The notes below the pieces were generated by a model. It saw only the letters and a list, made by a program, of their open reading frames with translations, was not told the origin of the DNA and did not search any database. Below are positions 9,266 through 20,658 of a stretch of DNA of 64,000 bases, one piece after another. Numbering within the stretch: position 1 is the stretch's first letter; every line of letters starts with the position of its first letter. A program made the translations under genes and the position numbers. This DNA comes from Ornithinicoccus sp045032955 (GTDB lineage Bacteria; Actinomycetota; Actinomycetes; Actinomycetales; Dermatophilaceae): positions 124,001-188,000 of the forward strand of contig NZ_JBJFZU010000011.1 of the NCBI RefSeq assembly GCF_045032955.1. The letters run 5' to 3'.

Positions 9266-9880
9266 GTGAGCGAGCACACCCCGCCGACCGAGCAGGACCG
9301 ACAGGACCGCGCGATCGCCGCGTTCTGGGCCGACGCCCGGATCCGCGGCAAGCTCAACCGCATCGAGGTGTATGCCGGGCAGCAGGTCAGCGACACCCTC
9401 CCGCCGCCCGCGTGGTCGTTCGGCGCCGACCCGGCGACCGCGGACGAGCTGCTCGAGCTGGTGCTCGCCGGCCGCAAGACGGCGACCGCGAGCGCCTACC
9501 GGGAGTACGAGCAGGAGGCCCGCGGCCGGGCTGAGGAGGAGCTGGCGCAGGGGGACACGCTGGTCCGCACCGAGCTGGACCTGGCGCTGCCCGAGCCCGG
9601 GCTGCTGGCGATCCTGCTGGACGGGGCCGGCGCGCCGCGTGCCCTGGTCCGGATCACCGACGTCGACGTGGTCCGGTTCGCGGACGTCAGCGACGAGCAC
9701 GCCCGGCTGGAGGGCGAGGGCGACGGGTCGCTGGAGCACTGGCGCCGGGTCCACCGCGAGGCCCTGGCCGCCAGCGCTCCGCACGGGGAACCGGTGGACG
9801 ACGACACCCTGGTGGTGCTGGAGCGCTTCGAGGTGCTGGTGCCCGCGCAGGCTCGCCGCGCCGCCCGCGCACACCGCTGA
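9266..9880 (+). CDS. ASCH domain-containing protein
   Basis: A 204-residue protein with an ASCH (PUA-like beta-barrel) domain across about residues 30-190. The hallmark ELVLAGRKTATAS is followed by strands including LVRITDVDVVRFADVSDEHA and GDGSLEHWRRVH. ASCH domains bind nucleic acid or modified nucleosides, and some hydrolyse N4-acetylcytidine; the substrate here is unknown. The GTG start at 9266 lies seven bases after TAGGGT, a leaderless arrangement. It is transcribed divergently from the ECF sigma gene. Confidence 0.82.
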   Translation: MSEHTPPTEQDRQDRAIAAFWADARIRGKLNRIEVYAGQQVSDTLPPPAWSFGADPATADELLELVLAGRKTATASAYREYEQEARGRAEEELAQGDTLVRTELDLALPEPGLLAILLDGAGAPRALVRITDVDVVRFADVSDEHARLEGEGDGSLEHWRRVHREALAASAPHGEPVDDDTLVVLERFEVLVPAQARRAARAHR

Positions 9881-9901
9881 GCTCGTCCCCTCGCTGGGAC
9901 C

Positions 9902-10921
9902 TCAGGGACGCACGAGCATCTTGCCGGTGTTGTCCCCGCGCAGCAGGCCGAGGAAGGCGTCCACCGCGTGCTCGATGCCCTCGACCACCGTCTCGCGTGA
10001 GTCCAGCTGCCCCGAGGCCAGCCACTGCGCGGCCAGCCCGGCGTACTCCTGCGCCAAATCCTGGTGGTCGGAGACCAGGAAGCCGGTCACCGTGCCCCGC
10101 ACCTGGATGAGGCGCGCCAGGTTGCGCGGGCCCGGTGCGGGCTCGGTGTCGTTGTAGCTCGAGATCGCCCCGCAGATCGCGACCCGACCGCCCTGGCGCA
10201 GCCGGCCGATCGCGGCCTCCAGGTGATCACCGCCGACGTTGTCGAAGTAAACGTCGATCCCGTCCGGCGCGAGCTCGGCGAGCTGCCCGGCGACGTCGCC
10301 GTCCTTGTAGTTGAAGGCGGCGTCGAAGCCCAGCTCGTCGACGAGGTGGGCCACCTTCTCGGCCGAGCCGGCGCTGCCGATCACCCGCCCTGCACCCAGC
10401 GCCCGGGCCACCTGCCCGGCGACGCTGCCGACCGCACCGGCGGCCCCGGAGACGAAGACCACGTCCCCCTGCTGCAGCCGGGCCACCCGGGTGAGCCCCG
10501 CGTAGGCGGTCAGGCCGGTCATCCCCAGCACGCCCAGGTAGGCCGAGGCGGGGGCGGCGTCGGTGTCCACGACGCGGGCCGAGGCGGCGTCCAGCACCGC
10601 CTCCTCCCGCCAGCCGAGCTGGTGCAGGACGTGGTCACCCACGGCATACCCGGGGGCGCGGGACTCCTGCACCACGCCGACGGCCGCACCCTCCATCGCC
10701 TCCCCGAGCTGGAACGGCGGCACGTAGGAGCGGGTGTCGTTCATCCGGCCCCGCATGTAGGGGTCGACCGAGATCACCTCGTTGCGGACCCGGAGCTGGC
10801 CGTCCGCGAGCGCGGGCAGGTCGCTGGTGGCCAGCTCGAAGTCCGTCGGCTGCGGCCAGCCGTGCGGACGGGAGACGAGGCGGACCTCACGGGCGGGTGT
10901 GCGCTGGTCAGGAGCGGTCAT
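9902..10921 (-). CDS. NADP-dependent oxidoreductase, MDR family (CurA / prostaglandin-reductase-like)
   Basis: A 339-residue zinc-free medium-chain reductase that reduces double bonds of enones with NADPH. The signature SVDPYMRGRM near residue 52 marks the leukotriene B4 dehydrogenase/curcumin reductase subgroup. The Rossmann motif is SGAAGAVGSVAGQVA. Length and ends match the family. The ATG at 10921 is used. It is convergent with the ASCH gene, 21 bases away. The natural substrate is unknown. Confidence 0.9.
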   Translation of the reverse strand: MTAPDQRTPAREVRLVSRPHGWPQPTDFELATSDLPALADGQLRVRNEVISVDPYMRGRMNDTRSYVPPFQLGEAMEGAAVGVVQESRAPGYAVGDHVLHQLGWREEAVLDAASARVVDTDAAPASAYLGVLGMTGLTAYAGLTRVARLQQGDVVFVSGAAGAVGSVAGQVARALGAGRVIGSAGSAEKVAHLVDELGFDAAFNYKDGDVAGQLAELAPDGIDVYFDNVGGDHLEAAIGRLRQGGRVAICGAISSYNDTEPAPGPRNLARLIQVRGTVTGFLVSDHQDLAQEYAGLAAQWLASGQLDSRETVVEGIEHAVDAFLGLLRGDNTGKMLVRP

Positions 10922-11026
10922 GGCGGCTTCTTCCGGTCGCGGGTGGTCGAACTGCTTGCCCCGCTGCCAACACCGACCCCCCAGGAGGTATGCCCGGCGC
11001 CCGCCGAGGCCCTACCCTTACGACTC

Positions 11027-13573
<2,547 letters not shown>

Positions 13574-14476
13574 GGGTCCGGCCCCGTCCGGTCGCCCACA
13601 GCACGCCGAGGACGACCAGCGCGCCCCCGACCAGCTCGGGGGCCGCGGGTCGCTCCCCCAGCAGCCACCACGAGGCGGTCACGCCGACCACCGGCACCAG
13701 CATGGAGAAGGGTGCGACGGTGCCCGCCGGGTGCCGCACCATCAGCCAGGACCAGATCCCGGAGCCGACGACGGTCCCGACCACGACCGTGTAGGCCAAC
13801 CCCAGCCAGGCCGGCACGGCGGCGGCGGTGACCGACGTCGCCAGCGCCTGCCCGATCTGCTGCGGACCCTCGACCCACCAGGACAGCGCCAGCATCGGCA
13901 GCGGCGGCACCACCGACATCCAGAGCACCAGGTGCAGCGGGTTCGGCGGGGCGGCGAGTCGGCTGGACAGGTTGCCCAGCGCCCACCCGAAGGCCCCCAG
14001 CACGACCAGCAGGAAGGGCACCCAGGACGTCGCCTCGGCCCGGCTCGCCCCGACGACGACCAGTCCCAGCACCGCGACGCCCACCCCGACCGCCCGTCGC
14101 GGGGAGAGCGACTCCCGCAGCAGCAGCACCCCCAGCACCACCGTCATCGGTGCCGAGGCCTGCAGCACCAACGAGGCCAGGCCCGCCGGGAAGCCCGCCG
14201 CCATCCCGAGGTAGAGGCCGAGGAACTGCAGCGTCCCGAACCCCAGGCCGTAGCCCAGCAGCCACCGCACCGGCACCTGGGGCCGCGGCACCAGCAGCAG
14301 CGTCGGCACCGCGATCAGTGCGAACCGCAGGGCCACCAGGAAGATCGGGGGGAAGTGCTCCAGGGAGGCGTGGATCGCGAGGAAGTTCAGTCCCCACAGG
14401 GCCGCGACGGTGGCGGCGAGGAGGGCGTGACGGGGCGGCATACCTCGAGTGTGCGGCGCGCTATCCCGTAGGTCCA

Positions 14477-14512
14477 TCGACACTTTATGACATGACTACG
14501 TAGGGTACCTAC
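14477..14512 (+). promoter_or_regulatory. Leaderless LysR promoter with palindromic operator
   Basis: The -35 TCGACA (14477-14482) is separated by 18 bases from the -10 TAGGGT (14501-14506), and six bases later comes the LysR ATG. GTAGG-GTA-CCTAC (14500-14512) is a dyad touching the start codon, and CTACGTAG (14496-14503) is a second palindrome. Either could be the LysR autoregulatory site; the same region must serve the divergent EamA gene. Confidence 0.6.
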
Positions 14513-15406
14513 ATGGAGATGAGGCACCTGGTGCTGCTGCGCGAGATCGCGGTGCGCGGCACCCTGTCCGCGGTCGCGGCGGCTACCCACCGCACCCCCT
14601 CCGCCCTCTCGCAGCAGCTGCGCACCGCGGAGCGGGAGCTGGGCATGGCTCTCGTCGAACCGGTGGGCCGTGGCCTGCGGCTGACCGCCGAGGGTCAGTT
14701 GCTGGCCGACGCCGCCGACGAGGTGTGCCAGGTGCACGCCGAGGTCCAGGCACGACTGGACGCATCCCGCGGGGAACCCCGCGGGACGGTGAGCATCGGC
14801 ACGCTGCCCAGCGGTGGCCAAGCACTGCTCCCCCCACTGGTGGAAGCCCTGCGCGGCAGCGCGATCGAGCTGAGGCTGCACGACTTCGACCTGGCCGAGG
14901 CGGACTACGCGGCACGCACCCTCGACGTCGACATCGTCCTCGCGCACAGCATGAGCGGGGACGTCCCGCACGGCGCCGACCGGCTGACCTTTCGTGCGCT
15001 GGCGCGAGAGCCGCTCGATGTGGCCCTGCCGGCCACCCATCCCCTAGCCGGACGCCAGGAGCTCGGCCCGCAGGACCTCGTCGGCACCCGATGGATCGGT
15101 GTGCCCGAGGGCTACCCCTTCGACACGGTGCTGCTGGCGATCGAGGCGGTCACCGGGCGGCCGCTGGTCCGGGACCAACGGCTGCGCGACAACGCGCTGA
15201 TCCGCTCGCTCGTCGGCGCCGGCGTCGGGTTGGCGCTGCTGCCGCGCTTCACCACGCCCGCCGACGGCCCGGTGGTGCTGCGGCCACTGGTCGGGGTGCC
15301 CGCCCGGCGGACCTTCTACGCGCTCTGCCGACCGGACCGGCACGCCCGGTTCGCGGTCCGCACGGTGGTGGACGAGCTGGCGCGGATCGGGGCCTCCCTG
15401 TCCTGA
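14513..15406 (+). CDS. LysR family transcriptional regulator
   Basis: A 297-residue activator/repressor. The N-terminal winged helix-turn-helix reads RGTLSAVAAATHRTPSALSQQLRTAERELG, and the C-terminal effector-binding domain starts at about residue 90 (GTVSIGTLPSGGQALL). The ATG at 14513 appears leaderless, because no ribosome site precedes it and the -10 is six bases away. Divergent LysR/EamA pairs are common, and the regulator usually controls the exporter in response to the exported compound. Confidence 0.92.
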   Translation: MEMRHLVLLREIAVRGTLSAVAAATHRTPSALSQQLRTAERELGMALVEPVGRGLRLTAEGQLLADAADEVCQVHAEVQARLDASRGEPRGTVSIGTLPSGGQALLPPLVEALRGSAIELRLHDFDLAEADYAARTLDVDIVLAHSMSGDVPHGADRLTFRALAREPLDVALPATHPLAGRQELGPQDLVGTRWIGVPEGYPFDTVLLAIEAVTGRPLVRDQRLRDNALIRSLVGAGVGLALLPRFTTPADGPVVLRPLVGVPARRTFYALCRPDRHARFAVRTVVDELARIGASLS

Positions 15407-15446
15407 GCGGACGGCACCCGGGCCGCGCCCGGCATACCCTGACGCC

Positions 15447-16235
15447 ATGGCGAACGCACCGGCGGCCGGGCACGCGCTGGCGATCCTGACCCTGCTGGCC
15501 CGCCACGCGACCCCGGTCGCCGCCGCGAGCATCGCCCGCGAGCTGGAGCTGCCGCGTTCGACGACGTACCACCTGCTCACCGTCCTGGTGGAGCAGGGGT
15601 ATGCCGTGCACCTGCCGGAGGAGCGCCGCTACGGCCTCGGGGTGGCCGCCTTCGAGCTGGGCTCGGCCTACACCCGGCAGGCGCCGCTGCAGCGGCTGGC
15701 CCGGCCCCGGCTGCAGCGGCTCGCCGACGCCGCCGGTCACAACGCCCACCTGGCCGTGCTGCACGGGTCCGACGTGCTCTACGTCATCGAGGAACGGGTC
15801 GCCGGACGTCCTTCCCTCGTCACCGACGTGGGGGTCCGGCTCCCGGCCACCCTGACCGCCAGCGGGTTGGCGGTGCTGGCCGCGTCGTCCCCGGCCCAGG
15901 TGCGCGCCCTCTACCCCTCCGCGTCGACGTTCGTGCAGCGGCACGGCGTCGGCCCGGCGTCGCTGGTGGAGCTGCGCCGGGTGCTGACCGCGACCCGCGC
16001 CCGGGGGTATGCCGTCGAGGACGGCCTGGTGACACCCGGTCTGGCCTCGGTCGCCTCGGCGGTGCTCGACCACTCCGGGCACCCGGTCGCCGGGCTCGCC
16101 GTGACCTTCCCCACCGACCAGCGCGGGGTCCGCGACGGCGACGGCGCCGGCACCTCCCCGCCGGAGGAGCTCGTCGCCCAGGTCGCCGGGTGCGCGGCGG
16201 AGCTGTCGGCACGGCTGGGGCACCGCGGGGGGTGA
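15447..16235 (+). CDS. IclR family transcriptional regulator
   Basis: A 262-residue protein with an N-terminal winged helix (AAASIARELELPRSTTYHLLTVLVEQGYAV) and a C-terminal IclR GAF-like effector domain containing YAVEDGLVTPGLASVASAVLD. The ATG at 15447 lies six bases after TACCCT, a leaderless arrangement. It precedes the nucleoside transporter gene by 69 bases and may or may not control it. Effector unknown. Confidence 0.9.
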   Translation: MANAPAAGHALAILTLLARHATPVAAASIARELELPRSTTYHLLTVLVEQGYAVHLPEERRYGLGVAAFELGSAYTRQAPLQRLARPRLQRLADAAGHNAHLAVLHGSDVLYVIEERVAGRPSLVTDVGVRLPATLTASGLAVLAASSPAQVRALYPSASTFVQRHGVGPASLVELRRVLTATRARGYAVEDGLVTPGLASVASAVLDHSGHPVAGLAVTFPTDQRGVRDGDGAGTSPPEELVAQVAGCAAELSARLGHRGG

Positions 16236-16304
16236 GCCCGCCGACCCCGACCACGCGGTAGCGTCTGCCGCACTCGCTGGGTCGGCTCGAAGGGAAGGTG
16301 CACG

Positions 16305-17600
16305 ATGGACGTGCTGTGGGGCATCGGGGGCATGGCCGCGCTGATCGCGCTGGCCCTGCTGCTGTCGACGAACCGGAAGGCGGTGCGCTGGCGCACGGTG
16401 CTCGCCGCCCTGGCCATCCAGGTCACCTTCGGGGTGGTCGTCCTCTACTGGTCCGCCGGACAGGCGGCGCTGGGCGCGGTGACCGAGGGGGTGCAGGCTG
16501 TCATCAACACCTCCAACGAGGGCATCAGCTTCCTCTTCGGGCCGGTGCTCCCGCAGGGCGACGACGCCGGGGTGGTCTTCGCCTTCCAGGTGCTGCCGGT
16601 CATCATCTTCTTCGCCTCGCTGACCGCGGTGCTCTACCACTTCAAGATCCTGCAGTTCGTGGTGGAGCGGCTCGGGGCCGCGCTCGGCTGGGCGCTGGGC
16701 ACCCGGAAGGCGGAGTCGGTCAACGCGGCCGCCAACATCTTTGTCGGCCAGACCGAGGCGCCCCTGGTCATCCGTCCCTACCTGGGCGGGCTGACCCGCT
16801 CCGGGCTGTTCGCGGTGATGGTCGGTGGCCTGTCCACCGTGGCCGGCTCCGTGCTGGTCGGCTACTCGCTGCTGGGCGCCCCGCTGGAGTACCTCATCGC
16901 CGCCTCCTTCATGGCCGCCCCGGGGGCGCTGATGATGGCCAAGCTGGTGGAGCCGGAGGCCCTCGACGAGCCGCCGGAGACGTCGGACAAGGACCGCGAA
17001 CCCGGCGCCCACGACAACGGGGACGACACGGACGACGACCACGGGGACCGCACGAGCGACGAGGACGACCTCGAGGAGATGGAGTACCGCAACGTCATCG
17101 ACGCCGCGGCCTCCGGCGCCGGGGACGGGCTGAAGCTGGCGCTGAACATCGGCGCCATGCTGCTGGCCTTCATCTCGCTGATCGCGCTGGTCAACCTCTT
17201 CATCGGCACCGTGGGCGGCTGGTTCGGCAACCCGGAGCTCACCTTCGAGCAGATCCTCGGCTACGTCTTCGCCCCGCTGATGACGGTGATCGGGGTGCCC
17301 TGGAGCGAGGCCACCGGTGCCGGCAGCTTCGTCGGCCAGAAGGTCGTCGTGAACGAGTTCGTGGCGTTCAGCAACTTCGCGCCGACGATCGACGACTTCA
17401 GCCCCAAGACGGCTGCGATCATCACCTTCGCGCTCACCGGGTTTGCCAACCTGGGCTCGCTGGGCATCCTGCTCGGCGGCCTGGGCTCCCTGGTGAAGAG
17501 CCGCCGCCGGGAGATCGCCTCGCTCGGTCTGCGGGCGGTCCTGGCCGCGACGCTGGCCAACCTGATGAGCGCCGCCATCGCCGGCATCCTCATCGGGTAG
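16305..17600 (+). CDS. CNT/NupC family nucleoside transporter
   Basis: A 431-residue concentrative nucleoside transporter that uses a cation gradient. Family motifs are GQTEAPLVIRPYL in the first half and QKVVVNEFVAF in the second, with Gate and core helices around them. A strongly acidic, Asp/Glu-rich cytoplasmic linker of about 45 residues (about 216-261) interrupts the middle; E. coli NupC lacks it. The ATG at 16305 has GGAAGG upstream. It follows IclR on the same strand. Confidence 0.9.
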   Translation: MDVLWGIGGMAALIALALLLSTNRKAVRWRTVLAALAIQVTFGVVVLYWSAGQAALGAVTEGVQAVINTSNEGISFLFGPVLPQGDDAGVVFAFQVLPVIIFFASLTAVLYHFKILQFVVERLGAALGWALGTRKAESVNAAANIFVGQTEAPLVIRPYLGGLTRSGLFAVMVGGLSTVAGSVLVGYSLLGAPLEYLIAASFMAAPGALMMAKLVEPEALDEPPETSDKDREPGAHDNGDDTDDDHGDRTSDEDDLEEMEYRNVIDAAASGAGDGLKLALNIGAMLLAFISLIALVNLFIGTVGGWFGNPELTFEQILGYVFAPLMTVIGVPWSEATGAGSFVGQKVVVNEFVAFSNFAPTIDDFSPKTAAIITFALTGFANLGSLGILLGGLGSLVKSRRREIASLGLRAVLAATLANLMSAAIAGILIG

Positions 17601-17620
17601 CCGTTCGTTACGTTGGGGGT

Positions 17621-18616
17621 ATGCGTGCGATCACCATCCCCGACCCCGGCGAGCCCGATGCGCTCGTCCCCGCCGACGTCCCCGCGCCCGAGCCGGGCGA
17701 GGGCGAGGTGCTGGTCGAGGTCGTCACCGCGGGGGTGAACCGGGCCGACGTCATGCAGCGCAAGGGTGCCTACCCGCCGCCGCCCGGCGCCTCCCCGCTG
17801 CCCGGTCTGGAGGTCAGCGGCCGCATCGTCGGGCTTGGCGCCGGCACCGAGGACGCCGGCTGGGCGGTCGGCGACGAAATCTGCGCGCTGCTCTCCGGTG
17901 GCGGGTACGCCGAGCTGGTGGCGGTCCCGGTCGGCCAGCTGCTGCCGGTGCCCGCGGGCATACCCCTGGCCGACGCGGGGGCCCTGCCCGAGGTCGCCTG
18001 CACGGTGTGGAGCAACCTGGTGATGGAGGCTGGGCTGCGCCCCGGTGAGACGGTGCTGCTGCACGGTGGCTCCAGCGGCATCGGCACGATGGCGATCCAG
18101 GTCGCCCGCGCCCTCGGCGCCCGGGTCGCGGTCACCGCCGGCTCGGCGGACAAGCTCGCCGCCTGCAAGGACCTGGGGGCGCAGATCCTCGTGAACTACC
18201 GCGAGCAGGACTTCGTCGAGGAGCTGAAGGCCGCCACCGACGGTGCCGGCGCGGACGTCATCCTGGACGTGGTCGGCGCGAAGTACCTCCCGCGCAACGT
18301 CAAGGCCCTGGCGCGGGACGGCCGGCTGGTCGTCATCGGCCTGCTCGGGGGCCGCACCGGTGAGCTGGACCTCGGGGCCCTGCTGGCGAAGCGGGCCTCG
18401 GTCCGCGCCACCTCGCTGCGTTCCCGCTCGCTCGCCGACAAGGCCGAGATCGTCCGCCAGGTGCGCGAGCACGTGTGGCCGTGGGTCGAGGACGGCCAGG
18501 TCAGGACGCTGATCCAGTCCCGGCACCCGCTCGAGGACGCGGCCCGCGCGCACGAGGAGATGGAGGCCAGCCAGCACATCGGCAAGATCCTGCTGCAGGT
18601 CTCCTCCCCCACCTGA
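17621..18616 (+). CDS. NAD(P)H-quinone oxidoreductase, MDR family (PIG3-like)
   Basis: A 331-residue zinc-free reductase. The N-terminal GroES-like fold contains GVNRADVMQRKGAYPPPPGA, a signature of the PIG3/TP53I3 subgroup, and the NADPH motif is HGGSSGIGTMAIQ. It reduces quinones by one or two electrons. The ATG at 17621 lies six bases after TACGTT. The stop codon TGA is directly continuous with the first unit of a 22-base repeat array. Confidence 0.9.
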   Translation: MRAITIPDPGEPDALVPADVPAPEPGEGEVLVEVVTAGVNRADVMQRKGAYPPPPGASPLPGLEVSGRIVGLGAGTEDAGWAVGDEICALLSGGGYAELVAVPVGQLLPVPAGIPLADAGALPEVACTVWSNLVMEAGLRPGETVLLHGGSSGIGTMAIQVARALGARVAVTAGSADKLAACKDLGAQILVNYREQDFVEELKAATDGAGADVILDVVGAKYLPRNVKALARDGRLVVIGLLGGRTGELDLGALLAKRASVRATSLRSRSLADKAEIVRQVREHVWPWVEDGQVRTLIQSRHPLEDAARAHEEMEASQHIGKILLQVSSPT

Positions 18617-18728
18617 CCGAGCGTCTCGTCGTGCCGATCCGAGCGTCCCGGTATGCCGATCCGAGCGTCTCGTCCTGCCGACCAGGGCGTCCCGGTATGC
18701 CGATCCGAGCGTCTCGTCCTGCCGATCA
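18616..18728. repeat. 22-base-period tandem repeat array (locus 1), five units
   Basis: Five units with an exact 22-base period fill the whole gap between two convergent genes, from the TGA of the quinone reductase to the stop of the NUDIX gene. Units alternate between two types: a core CGAGCGTCTCG followed by TCxTGCCGAT, and a core with GCGTCCCGGTATGCCGAT. The core is a small dyad (CGAG-CGT-CTCG). The fourth unit keeps pairing with changed bases (GGG-CGT-CCC). A period of 22 is not a multiple of three, so this is not coding repetition. Related arrays are at 22374-22500 and 57549-57790. Confidence 0.9.
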
Positions 18729-19244
18729 GGACGCGCCGAGCAGCCGTCCCTCGCGGGGAGCGTCCCCGGCCCGCTCCACCGCGCGGAGGATCCCGCGGGT
18801 GTCCCGGTCCGCCGGGCCGAGCTCCGAGCGCCGGGTCCAGCGCGCCTTGCGTGCCTCGGTGGACAGCGACAGGTCGAGGTCGTCCGGGTGCTGCTCGAGC
18901 CGGACCCGGAAGACGACGTCGACCCCCTGCTCCAACGGGTCCACCCGGATCGTGACCGGCTCGCCGGGGTCGATGTCGAGCCCGACCTCCTCGGCCACCT
19001 CCCGGCGCACCGCGTCGGCCGGCTCCTCGCCACGGCCCAGCAGCCCGCCGGGCAGGCTCCACCCCCGCCGGTGCGGCTGCCACAGCACCAGGAACGTCCC
19101 CTCGTGCTCGATCACGCAGACCGCACCCACCGTGTAGCTGGGTGCGACCGTGCGCACCACCAGCCGCTTCAGCGGCCCCGGTGCGACCCGGAAGCCCACC
19201 AGCGCCGCGGTCCCGAGCTTGCGGCGCGCCGTCGACAGATCCAT
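18726..19244 (-). CDS. NUDIX hydrolase
   Basis: A 172-residue protein with a complete Nudix box, GGLLGRGEEPADAVRREV followed by AEEVGL, at about residues 75-98; it hydrolyses nucleoside-diphosphate-X compounds with Mg2+. A preceding hydrophobic stretch (GTAALVGFRVAPGPLKRLVV) is amphipathic. The start at 19244 (MDLSTARRKLGTAAL) gives the usual domain placement; the frame is open further upstream but without a supported start. The stop lies in the edge of repeat array 1. Substrate unknown. Confidence 0.85.
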   Translation of the reverse strand: MDLSTARRKLGTAALVGFRVAPGPLKRLVVRTVAPSYTVGAVCVIEHEGTFLVLWQPHRRGWSLPGGLLGRGEEPADAVRREVAEEVGLDIDPGEPVTIRVDPLEQGVDVVFRVRLEQHPDDLDLSLSTEARKARWTRRSELGPADRDTRGILRAVERAGDAPREGRLLGAS

Positions 19245-19310
19245 CCGGCCAGCCAACCACAGCCCGTCGGGTCCGTCGCTGCCGCCCGCCTGATGTGCTA
19301 GACCTGCCCC

Positions 19311-20615
19311 GTGGACAGCGAGACCTTCTGGAGCGACGTCGGCGCCCATCTCATCCGCTACGGCGGGGGCTTCTCCCCCCGGATCATCGAGCGGGCGGTC
19401 GGGAGCCACCTCTACGACCACGAGGGCCGCGAGATCCTCGACTTCACCTCGGGCCAGATGAGTGCCGTCCTCGGCCACTCCCACCCGGACATCGTGCGCA
19501 CCGTGACCGAGTCGGTGAGCACGCTGGCCCACCTCTACTCGGGGATGCTCAGCCCGCCTGTCGTCTCCCTGGCCCGGCGGCTCGCGGACTCCCTCCCGGC
19601 GCCGCTGGAGCGGATGCTGCTGCTCAGCACCGGGGCCGAGTCCAACGAGGCCGCGATCAAGATGGCCAAGCTCGCCACCGGCAGGTACGAGGTCGTCTCC
19701 TTCGACCGGTCCTGGCACGGGATGACCTCGGGCGCCGCCTCGGCGACCTTCTCCGCCGGTCGGCGCGGCTACGGTCCCCCGATGCCGGGGAACCTGGTGC
19801 TGCCCACCCCCAACGCCTACCGCTCCCCCTTCCGGCGCCCCGACGGCAGCTACGACTGGGAGACCGAGCTCGACTACGGCTTCCAGCTCGTGGACCAGCA
19901 GTCCTCGGGCAGCCTCGCGGCCTGCCTGGTCGAGCCGATCCTGTCCTCCGGCGGCATCATCGAGCTCCCGCCGGGCTACCTGGCCCGGCTGCGGGAGCAC
20001 TGCGACCGGCGCGGGATGCTGCTCATCCTGGACGAGGCGCAGACCGGGATCGGACGGACCGGTGACCTGTATGCCTTCCAGCGCGACGGCGTCGTCCCCG
20101 ACCTGCTCACCCTGTCCAAGACCCTCGGCGCCGGTCTCCCGGTCGCGGTCGTGATGACCTCCGCCGAGATCGAGGAGGCCTGCCACGAGCGCGGCTTCCT
20201 GTTCTTCACCACCCACGTGTCCGACCCGCTGGCCGCCTCGGTCGCCCTCACCGTGCTCGACGTGGTGGAGCGCGACGGCCTGGTGCAGCGGGCCCGGACC
20301 CTGGGCGACCGGCTCACCGCACGGCTGACCGAGATGCGCGACCGGCACGAGGTCGTCGGGGACGTCCGCGGCCGGGGGCTGCTGCAGGGCCTGGAGCTGG
20401 TGACGGACAAGGCGAGCAAGGCCCCCGCGGAGGAGCTCGGGCGGCAGGTGACCGACACCTGCCTGGAGCTGGGCCTGCACATGAACATCGTCCAGCTGCC
20501 CGGGATGGGCGGGATCTTCCGGATCGCCCCGCCGCTGACCATCGAGGTCGACGACCTGGACCGCGGGCTGGACCTGCTGGAGACCGCCCTGGAGCGGACC
20601 CTGGCGCGCGGCTGA
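19311..20615 (+). CDS. 2,2-dialkylglycine decarboxylase (class III aminotransferase fold)
   Basis: The 434-residue PLP enzyme closely follows the Burkholderia dialkylglycine decarboxylase as I remember it. Matching stretches are YSGMLSPPVVSLARRLAD, LLLSTGAESNEAAIKMAKL, SSGNLAA-like SSGSLAACLVEPILSSGG, and NIVQLPGMGGIFRIAPPL. The PLP lysine is Lys270 in LSKTLGAG, near Lys272 of the reference. The enzyme decarboxylates 2,2-dialkylglycines such as 2-methylalanine with transamination to pyruvate. GTG 19311 lies six bases after TAGACC. No dgdR-like LysR gene is adjacent. A related aminotransferase role is possible but less likely. Confidence 0.88.
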   Translation: MDSETFWSDVGAHLIRYGGGFSPRIIERAVGSHLYDHEGREILDFTSGQMSAVLGHSHPDIVRTVTESVSTLAHLYSGMLSPPVVSLARRLADSLPAPLERMLLLSTGAESNEAAIKMAKLATGRYEVVSFDRSWHGMTSGAASATFSAGRRGYGPPMPGNLVLPTPNAYRSPFRRPDGSYDWETELDYGFQLVDQQSSGSLAACLVEPILSSGGIIELPPGYLARLREHCDRRGMLLILDEAQTGIGRTGDLYAFQRDGVVPDLLTLSKTLGAGLPVAVVMTSAEIEEACHERGFLFFTTHVSDPLAASVALTVLDVVERDGLVQRARTLGDRLTARLTEMRDRHEVVGDVRGRGLLQGLELVTDKASKAPAEELGRQVTDTCLELGLHMNIVQLPGMGGIFRIAPPLTIEVDDLDRGLDLLETALERTLARG

Positions 20616-20658
20616 GGTCCCTGCGCGGACCCGGCATACACGCGCGTTAGTCTCCTGC

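Noticed and set aside
9881..9901. Small GTCCC/GGGAC hairpin between convergent genes
   Set aside because: Five base pairs only; too weak to call a terminator.
10064..11026. Upstream extension of the glgP reading frame by about 320 codons
   Set aside because: It runs antisense through the oxidoreductase gene and has no phosphorylase similarity; high GC leaves long open frames on the opposite strand.
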